From: Ailanthus altissimus
Taxonomy: Eukaryota; Streptophyta; Magnoliopsida; Sapindales; Simaroubaceae
DNA: 64,000 bases
NCBI GenBank assembly: GCA_946807835.1
Contig: OX327696.1
Location: 7,204,501 to 7,268,500 of the forward strand
Direction: 5' to 3'
The notes under the pieces were generated by a model. The model was not told the DNA's origin. It searched no databases and saw nothing but the letters and a program-made list of their open reading frames with translations. Below, piece by piece: positions 57,001 to 64,000 of this stretch (positions are counted from its first letter, which is position 1; every line of letters begins with the position of its first letter). The translations under genes were made by a program, and so were the position numbers.

Positions 57001-57617
57001 TGGTTCGTAGACCGCTGTGCTGCATTTATGCATTTAGCATCGTCCAAGAGTTGTGGGTCCATTATAGATTGGCTTGTTTTAGCAACCTCAAAATATGTGT
57101 AATCACACGTCCGACTGTATCTTTAATACAATATTCTGGCAACGATCTTTGACAATCACTCCAAATAATAAACATACAACACAAATTTATTAAATTATTA
57201 ATTAGCTGGACAGGCATTTTAATTCGTGCCGTCACTCAGTTCTCGTACGGTGACACTGAAGAGTCATCAGGTCTCTGTCAATAACTATTGTCTTTGCTTA
57301 TTTGATTCTATCTATAATCTCTTTGAGTTTAAGACATTGAGAGGTTTAAGAATTTTCTTTGCATGTAACTTTAAAATATAGATGATTTACAGTCTTAAGA
57401 AAAATTTCTCTTTTGAAATAATTCTTTAACACCAACATAAATCATATGAACTAGAATGCATTATAATTTTTTTTTTTGGGTGATTGATAAATTTTTAGAG
57501 TCTTGTTTCGGAGTAAAAAAATTTTCTTTTCTTTCATAAATGTTAATGGACTTTCCAACATTTATTTGTGTTCTGTTCTTTTCTCTTTCTTAAATCAATA
57601 TTTATTTTGATATAAGA
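57001..57617. other. Spacer between R1 copies
   Basis: Unique sequence with a slightly GC-richer patch at 57,010-57,290 ('cgtgccgtcactcagttctc'). No gene or element recognised. Confidence 0.4.
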
Positions 57618-58128
57618 AATTATTGATATATATAAAGACTATTGGGACCATTATAGAAAGGAATAATCCATTAAAGTCGCTCTTATCCAAATCTATTCTG
57701 GTACAAAATATAATTACATGAAACACATGGCAAAAAGCCCTTAAAATCTTTACCACACAGTTCGTTGATGCCTTATCCTTAAGTAGATAGGTATGCTGGA
57801 CTCTTACTTAAATTTAGAAAAATATTAATAATATCCTTTTAATATATATATATACAACTTTTAAAAAAATATAAAATGTTGATTATTTTTTATTTAAAAA
57901 ATAATTAGTTCGTTTTAGTATTACTTCTTTCTTATAATCCTTTTGGAAAGAGTAACGATTAATTTTTAAATTTTTTTTTTAAAAAATAGTATACATAAAA
58001 AAACTTTAAAAGCTATAAGGGGTTTTTCTTATTTTTATATGCAGTTGAGATATAGTTATCAAATTTGGGTTGACAATTGCTTATGAACAGACAAACAAGC
58101 CGCGGAGATATCAACATCAATAAATTAT
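57618..58128. repeat. Dispersed repeat R1, copy 3 (tandem partner of copy 2)
   Basis: Direct duplicate of 56,508-57,000, offset 1,108 bases, with 'aagactattgggaccattat', 'attacatgaaacacatgg' and 'gacaaacaagcc(a/g)(a/c)ggaga' shared. Many small differences date the duplication as old. Confidence 0.82.
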
Positions 58129-58589
58129 CATCTTGTGAAATACGAATACGATCATTTTCATTAGTTGTTACACATTAGATCACTGTTTTTACCACATGGG
58201 GCGTTATTCCAACTTTTGACACATGATGATCTGTGTTGTCATGGTTTTCATGGAGGTGTAATATGTTTCATTACAATTCAGTAATATGCCGTTTTAACTA
58301 CAGTGCCTCCATTATTGCATTAGTTTTAGAAAAAAATTTCGAGTTGATTATTATTTTAATATTAATTTTTATTTTAATCAAAGTCAAATATTTTAAATTA
58401 TATTAATTAAATATACGATATGTTTACTATTTTATTCTTATTATAATTTTAATAATTTTTATTATTATTTTATTTTTTATAAATTATTGAATAATATAAA
58501 TTTTTTAATAATTAAAATTTAAATTAATTATAAAAAGATTCTAAATTTATAATAATAATTAAAAATAATAACAATAAAAATTAAAAATA
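58129..58589. other. AT-rich spacer before the MULE leader
   Basis: No coding potential. A MULE terminal inverted repeat could lie in this stretch (for instance the 58,140-58,350 portion), but the partner end is outside the window, so it cannot be tested here. Confidence 0.35.
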
Positions 58590-58643
58590 ACACAAAATGC
58601 TCGCTGGGCGCAGGCCCGGGCGCGCGTCCAGCGACCATTTTGT
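58590..58643. repeat. 54-bp GC-rich imperfect palindrome
   Basis: The arms 'acaaaatgctcgctgggcgc' and, inverted on the other side, 'acaaaatggtcgctggacgc' flank a centre around 'gcccgggc'. It is surrounded by almost pure A/T on both sides. It can form a strong cruciform or RNA hairpin and is CpG-dense. It lies about 280 bases before the MULE's first clear transcribed-type sequence. Confidence 0.85.
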
Positions 58644-58802
58644 ATATTTTTTTTAAAAATAAATTTAAAAAAAATAAATAATTATAAATTAAATATTCTT
58701 TATATTTTTTTATTTATTTAAATATATAAAACCATCATATTATTATTATTATTATTGTTATTTATCCCTAATATCATCTCTCGTTTTATTCGTTCTTATA
58801 TC

Positions 58803-58925
58803 TGGCGTTTTCAAAACTCACAGATCGCTCTCAAAACTCATATCTCTCGATCATAGATAAAGTTGGTGTTCTCAAAACTACAGATCGCTCTCAAAACTCA
58901 CATCTCTCGATCATAGCTAAAGTTT
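58803..58925. repeat. 62-bp tandem duplication in MULE 5' leader
   Basis: Two copies of a unit containing 'acagatcgctctcaaaactc' and 'atctctcgatcatag', differing at about five sites. It lies just before the putative leader intron donor at 58,932. Confidence 0.85.
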
Positions 58926-58931
58926 AAAACA

Positions 58932-59423
58932 AGTAAGATTTTATTTATTTTAATTTAATTAATAGTATTATTTATATTTATTAAAATAAATGATTAAAGT
59001 GTTTAGATATATATCTGTTACAATTAAGCTGTAGTTTATGATTGAGTTATGGTGCGCGTATAATTGTTGCTGGTGGTGGATTGGTATGCGTTTGTGCGTG
59101 ACTGCACATATAGTTGTTGTTGTCCACCGTTGTATACACACCAGTAACACTGCACATATATTTGTTGTTGGCCACTGTTGTGTACACACCAGTAACAATC
59201 GGTGCTCATGTATAACCCGTTCTGATGATCACCGATTGTAATAAAGTGCTGCTGCACATCACCGCAATGTTATAACACCACCACCAAATAGCTTTCATTT
59301 CTGAAACTGCATATTAGATTTATTTTATATATTTAAAATATATTTATATATATAGTTATATATTCAATTATATTTTTTTAATTTAATTAATATAAAATTA
59401 AAATTATGTTATATTTTTTTCAA
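58932..59423 (+). other. Putative 5' leader intron of the MULE transposase
   Basis: A donor (CAA|GTAAGA) at about 58,932 and an acceptor (tttttttcaag) at about 59,424, two bases before the transposase ATG, bound an AT-rich stretch. It includes a 49-bp tandem duplication (59,101-59,197, 'gttgttgt(t/g)gtccac(c/t)gttgt' type). Open frames over this duplication on both strands are repeat artefacts. The intron is an inference from splice-site fit. Confidence 0.4.
59101..59197. repeat. 49-bp tandem duplication
   Basis: Copies start at 59,101 and 59,150 ('ctgcacatata(g/t)ttgttgttg' through 'tacacaccagtaaca') with four differences. Confidence 0.85.
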
Positions 59424-59425
59424 GT

Positions 59426-61964
59426 ATGTCACAAATTTTAACTATTATATGTTTTGGGGGGACATGGGAGAGTTGTAGCGATGGTTTTGAAAGATACATT
59501 GGATATCAAAATATGCATATGGTTGTTCCGAAAAATATTAGATACAAAGCATTGTTGAGAAGAATTTGTCATCTTTTAGGAATTAATCAGGTGCATTATA
59601 AAGTAACTTTGAAGTTTGAGGTTCCTTCAAGTACTATAAAGTTGAGACTCATTCTACTTGAAAATGACGATGATGCAATATTGTGGTTGAACTTACAGAA
59701 TAATATGGCTACATCACTTTGTGTAACAGCAGATGCTCGAGGACCTGAAAGTAATGTAGAAGCATCAATGGAGCAAAAAGAAGGCTATGCTAAGCAATTC
59801 TCATCGACAACTCCTGTGTATATTCCAAATTCTCCGGAGGATTATCATTATTCTCCTTCGATGCTCAATGAACAACAAGGCTACACATATGACCATGGTC
59901 AGATATATGGAGATGTTGGCGTTGATATTGGCTATGATATTGGTGAAAATGATGATCATGATTACGAGGTTGATGATGATTGTAGAAATGATTATGATGA
60001 TGATTATGAAGAGAATGAGGATGTAAATGATGATGTTGGTGATGATGATGAGGAGGAGGATGATGATGATGATGAGGGTGATAATGATGATGATGATTAG
60101 GAGGGTGATAATGATGATGATGATGAGGGTTATGGTAGAGAAGAAAGGGTTAAGGTAGAAAATCCATTTTAGTTTCAGCCTGAGATACCACCATTTGACT
60201 TGAATGTATCGAAAAAAATTTCTTATAATGAGATTAGTGATGTATTTGTAGGAAAATTATATAACAGCAAAGATGAAATTAATGAAGCTATAAGTATGGT
60301 TGCACTGAAGAAAAAATGGAGCTTTAGAGTTTACAAATCCACCAAAAATCATTTCGAGTTGAAATGCGATGATGACAGCTGCAAGTGGAGGTTACGAGCA
60401 GTGCCGACAGAAGGGCGACATTTTTTTGTTGTTAGGCAAGTAGATACAGGGCACACTTGTGTTTTGAGTCAATTAAGGGATGGTCACCGGCAAGCCAAGA
60501 GTCGAATTATTGCTAAAGTAATAAAAAATAAGTTTACATCGGTCAATGAAAACTATAGGCCAAAAGACATTCAAACAGATATACGTGAACAATTCGGTGT
60601 TCAAATAACCTATACTAATGCTTGGCGCGCTAGGGAGCGTGCATTAAGATTGATAAGAGGTACTCCTGAGGATTCGTTTAGATTACTTCCTGCATACAGC
60701 TTTGTGTTGCAACAAAATAACCCAGGTACGGTTACTCATTTGGAAACTGACGCGGATAATCACTTCAAGTATTTCGTTATGGCGTTAGAACCCTGCATCA
60801 GAGGTTTTAATTCATTAATCCGACCAGTAGTTGCAGTGGACGGAACATTTTTGAAAGGTTCCTATCTTGGTACAATGTTTGTGGCCGTTTGTAAAGATGG
60901 AAACAATCAGATTTATCCATTGGCTTGGGGAATTGCTGACTCAGAAAATGATACTTTTTGGGAGTGGTTTATGGTTAAACTGCGATGAGTTATTGCAAAT
61001 CATCAGAATCTTATTTTTATATCTGATCGACATGCCAGTATTGAGAGGGCTATACGGGGTGTGTTTTCTCACGCATATCATGGATTCTGCATATATCATT
61101 TGAAAGGAAATTTGATGACAAAATACAAGTTACCATCAGATAAGTCTAAAAAAGGGGTATACCTATCTACTTACTTAAGTGCTTCCAAGGCTTATCGTGT
61201 CCATGATTTTCAATACCAATTAAACAAGATGCGACAAATGAGACCTGACGTAACGAAGTATTTGGAGGAAGATGTTGGTACGGTGAGATGGGTACGATCA
61301 TCTAGTGCTTTCAGAAGGTATGACATTATGACTACTAATATCGCTGAGAGCATTAATGCAGTTGCAAAATAAGCAAGAAAGCTTCTGGTTCTTAGAGTGG
61401 ATGCGAGAGCTAACGCAATTGTGATTTTATCATAGACGATTGGCATCACAAAATATGACCAATGTCTTGATGAACTAGGCACATTATAAAGTCATGAAAC
61501 ATAACGACAAGGTAAGTCGAATGACCATTTCTCTTGTTGATGATTTACAATTTATAGTTATGTGTGGTGGAGTAAATTGGATTGTAGACGTTGGCGAAAA
61601 AACATGCAGCTGTCGAAAGTTTGATTATCGGCAACTGTCTTGTTCCCATGCACTCGCCGCATACAGATACATCAGATTATCGCATGAGAGTCTTTGTTCA
61701 ACTTATTACACGTCTGAGACTTTATTCCGTGCCTATAGCGAGCCAATACTTCCAGTTGGTCAAGTGTCAGATTGGATAATCCCAGAATATTTAAAAAATA
61801 TGAACATTCAACCCCCGATAGCACGTCGTCAGTCAGGCAGATGTCGAATGAATCGGATTCTATCTCAAAGAGAGGAACCATCAAAGAATAGATGTAGTCG
61901 TTGTAGACAACATGGACATAACCGACAAACGTGTCAAAACCCTGTACCTTTACAGAGCAGGTGA
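59426..61964 (+). pseudogene. MULE transposase (MURA-like), nearly full length but broken
   Basis: DDE transposase of the Mutator-like superfamily; binds terminal inverted repeats and moves the element in the nucleus. The start ATG 59,426 opens a 224-codon piece: a folded N-terminal region (about 1-110), then a very acidic Asp/Glu linker ended by TAG at 60,098. In the same frame 60,200-60,988 contains the MuDR DNA-binding domain with a WRKY/GCM1-type C-x4-C...H-x-C finger (residues 56, 61, 85, 87 of that piece) and the first catalytic Asp214 in 'VVAVDGTFLKG'. After TGA at 60,986, the piece to 61,372 has the second Asp ('FISDRHASIERAI'), the 'GFCIYHLKGN' motif and 'NIAESINAV', which may hold the acidic third residue. 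After a stop at 61,370 and a frameshift near 61,430, 61,494-61,964 ends with a SWIM finger (Cys38, Cys40, Cys50, His52) and a CCHC knuckle (134-147). About six lesions inactivate it, yet all domains are legible, so decay is fairly recent. Confidence 0.9.
61494..61964 (+). other. SWIM zinc finger and CCHC knuckle of the MULE transposase
   Basis: Open C-terminal piece of 156 codons. 'CSCRKFDYRQLSCSH' gives CxCx9CxH, the SWIM signature near the end of MURA proteins. 'CSRCRQHGHNRQTC' adds a retroviral-type knuckle after the SWIM domain, as in many plant MULE and FAR1-related proteins. The normal stop TGA at 61,962 is in place. Confidence 0.88.
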
Positions 61965-62134
61965 TGTATATTTATTTATAAACATTTACTTTATTGATAT
62001 TTAATTATGTATAATATAAGGCTAATATTTAAATATTTTTTTATTTCAGACGGATCTGAAAAAATAAGAGAAAGAGTTATACCATGAGACTTAATTATGT
62101 ATAAGAGTCGAGTTTCGTTACTTCTGTAATTCAA

Positions 62135-62365
62135 TTATTTTGTAATGCACTTATTTTGTAATGCACTTATTTCGTAATGCACTTATTTTGTAATGCACTT
62201 AATTTGTAATGTACTTATTTTGTAATTCATTTAATTTGTAATGCACTTATTTTGTAATTCACTTATTTTGTAAGACACTTATTTTGTAATGCACTTATTT
62301 GTAACGCACTTAATTTGTAATTCACTTAATTTTGTAATTCACTTATTTTTTAATGTACTTGTACT
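62135..62365. repeat. 17-bp tandem array between convergent MULE genes
   Basis: About 13-14 copies of a unit close to 'ttattttgtaatgcact', with variants 'taattcact', 'taagacact'. It begins about 170 bases after the transposase stop and lies before the protease gene's end. AT-rich and directional; it could serve as a shared 3' end region. Confidence 0.88.
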
Positions 62366-62701
62366 GTGTATTACATATTTATTTTATTTTAATGCACTTG
62401 TCTTTAGTATTAATGTTGATAATTTTCACAAATATTTTGATAGAACCTCCTCTATAATATGGACAATCCCAAACCTGTCATATTAAATAAACACACTTCT
62501 ATCAAACTGCAAATCACTTTCGCATACATACACCCAAATCAACGCCCACAAACAATTATACACCCAAATCAATGTATATTGATTAAATCACACTTCTATC
62601 AAACTGCAAAAACACTTCCACATACATACTCTCAAAACAATTATGGTATATCAATTATACACCCAAATAAATGCATGTAAATAAATTATAGTGCTAAATA
62701 T
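62366..62701. other. Intergenic stretch with diverged repeats
   Basis: The phrase 'cttctatcaaactgcaaa' occurs at 62,497 and 62,591, and 'acacccaaat' at about 62,529, 62,559 and 62,658, a decayed tandem structure. No credible gene. Confidence 0.6.
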
Positions 62702-64000
62702 CTATGAAGCTGTAGTCCACAAATCAACGCCCATCTTCTGTCTATAAAATGTACCAATGTCAGGGAATGAGTCAAATGACCGACCTAATATAAGATATTC
62801 AATATACATACCGACAAAGACGCCACAGTCCCCGCTCCCGACCCTTTGTTGTGGCACATTCTCCCGGATACGAGTCACCGGCCCAGGGAACAAATTTGGC
62901 CTTTCTATACCCCTCAAACTATAAAATCTACACCTTTGAAGGTACAAAGGCATTGCAACACATAGAGGCTCAATAAATCTCATGATAGACTCGTCTGAAT
63001 GCCCGTTCATGCTGAAATCATAAAGAACAATTGCAAACTGAGTAAGGTCAATTTGCGCTACAATCCAATGTTCTTGATTCATATTCAGAGGAATATATAC
63101 CTACAAAAATAATTATGGTATTATTTCTAACTTAATGTTGTTATATGCATAGTAAAAAGTCAATATTATTCTTTAAAAAATACCTTATTGACCGATGCCC
63201 ACGATTTAGTGCCAAGTAACTCAATTTTTGTTCCGAGTGCATAAGCCAACAACATTTCAAACCAGTCATTGTTGTCTGGAGGATTGGCAATGAAGGTCAT
63301 TTTTCACATTTGTCGAATGTACTCCTAAACACAAATAAAAGATACTCGTTAAAGTCGATAATAGTTAAAGTCAATAATATTATATGCACAATAAACAGGT
63401 AATATAATAACTTACGTAGAAATATGCATCTGCAGTTGTACAATCCTGTAAGTACATGTCAGAAAACGTTCTTTGACGCAAACGCAAAACCTTTAAATAT
63501 TCATTTATATGCTACAAAACACACAAAATATGTATAAGTTTTGATATTATTAGACAAATCACAAAACAAAAAAAAAAGTTAAAATAAATCCTCACTGAAT
63601 TGTCAAGCCAATTTTATAGTATCTCATTAAACTACGTATTGTTCGGATCGAGTCCGTGCAAATGAACCCGTTGTGTTAGGTCATTCTTTTTTATCCAATC
63701 CAGAAGCTCAGTATATTTACTCTAATCAATAGGAATCAGCTGCCCGCTTATATCAATAGTAGGTCCTACTTGTAAGTCCACAAGTTTCTTCTTCGCGGGC
63801 TGTTTTAACGGATTTGTATATGGACTGACTTGAGCTGCTGTCTTCTTGCGAAGACACCTATACCTACTTATGTTTTCACCCAATGGAGTATGTATAATTT
63901 TTAAGCTTATAGGGCTATCAGCAACAGGAGCAAATGACTGATGCTGAGACTCGCTGGTAGGAACAAATGTATGAAAGTCAGCAGTCATGAATTTGGCACC
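62702..64000 (-). pseudogene. Ulp1-like (C48) cysteine protease carried by the MULE, 5' end outside window
   Basis: Spliced minus-strand gene, probably four or more exons: at least 63,596-64,000; 63,416-63,511; 63,184-63,324; 62,702-63,100. Each junction has GT and AG (for example TAC|GTAAGT at 63,415; ATAAG|GTATT at 63,183; ttttgtag at 63,101), and exon phases join into continuous protein. In the last exon, numbered from Met at 63,082: His5 ('EHWIVAQIDL'), Asp22 ('IVLYDFS'), Gln79 and Cys86 ('VGSGDCGVFVGMY') match the C48 catalytic set. Such proteases cleave SUMO-type conjugates, and plant MULEs of the KAONASHI/CUMULE kind are known to carry them. In-frame stops in upstream exons (two near 63,610-63,640, one at 63,721, one near 63,304) mostly look like Gln or Trp codons changed by one transition. 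The catalytic exon itself is open. Confidence 0.8.

Noticed and set aside
59036..59257. Frames on both strands with Cys/Thr/Val-rich repeats
   Set aside because: Produced by the 49-bp tandem duplication; they fall within a probable leader intron.
62135..62365. CRISPR-like array
   Set aside because: Units are contiguous 17-mers without spacers, in plant nuclear DNA. It is a simple tandem repeat.

Overview
This window is AT-rich nuclear DNA of a flowering plant, probably a eudicot. The evidence is layers of Ty1/copia LTR retrotransposons using the plant initiator-Met tRNA primer site (TGGTATCAGAGC-like), a Ty3/gypsy gag relic, a Mutator-like element (MULE), and two exon-sized scraps of plant genes: an ACT-domain-repeat (ACR) protein and an auxin response factor (ARF). 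I see no intact host gene, no structural RNA gene and no CRISPR. Nearly every coding region carries stops or frameshifts, so this is old intergenic or heterochromatic DNA. For the copia relics I use working letters: A, A', B, C, D, E, F.

Layout. 1-580 is a Tork-type LTR fragment of family F. 1.8-9.3 kb is element A (+), with a rearranged 5' end, decayed gag-pol and a 2.4 kb 3' LTR. It abuts 9.3-11.9 kb, a minus-strand leader plus LTR (A') of a related element. 12.0-13.4 kb is a minus-strand gypsy gag relic. 13.7-17.8 kb is mostly unassigned DNA with dispersed repeats. 17,816-23,356 is element B (+), a complete but decayed Tnt1/Tork-like element. 23.4-24.8 kb holds an ARF exon relic (-). 24,818-34,442 is element D (-), complete, with a perfect TAAAA target-site duplication (TSD), and it contains a solo LTR (27,468-28,788, perfect ATAGT TSD). 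34.5 kb holds an ACR-like first exon (-), which places D in or next to that gene's first intron. 35,659-39,115 is the 3' part of element E (-). At about 39,115 it is fused to element C (-), an A-family relative running to 52,442.

Element C is interrupted four times: a solo LTR at 40,632-41,750; an organelle-like segment at about 41,770-42,150; a gag-only SIRE-like element at 43,793-47,761 with a perfect AATCA TSD, whose 3' LTR holds a second organelle-like segment; and a solo LTR at 49,845-51,346. 52,443-56,263 is element F (+), deleted for integrase. 56.3-58.1 kb is a dispersed repeat, partly duplicated in tandem.

From about 58.8 kb to the window end is the most distinctive unit: a MULE with two convergent genes. 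One is a MURA-type transposase (+) with an acidic linker, WRKY/GCM1-like zinc finger, catalytic domain, SWIM finger and CCHC knuckle. The other is a spliced Ulp1-like (C48) cysteine protease (-) whose His/Asp/Gln/Cys residues are all present. A 17-bp tandem array separates them.

A second theme is a GC-rich, CpG-dense, near-palindromic module that recurs inside several otherwise AT-rich LTRs and leaders of different families. Coordinates come from reading by eye. Boundaries anchored by a TSD, primer site or TG/CA end are good to a base or so; others are approximate.
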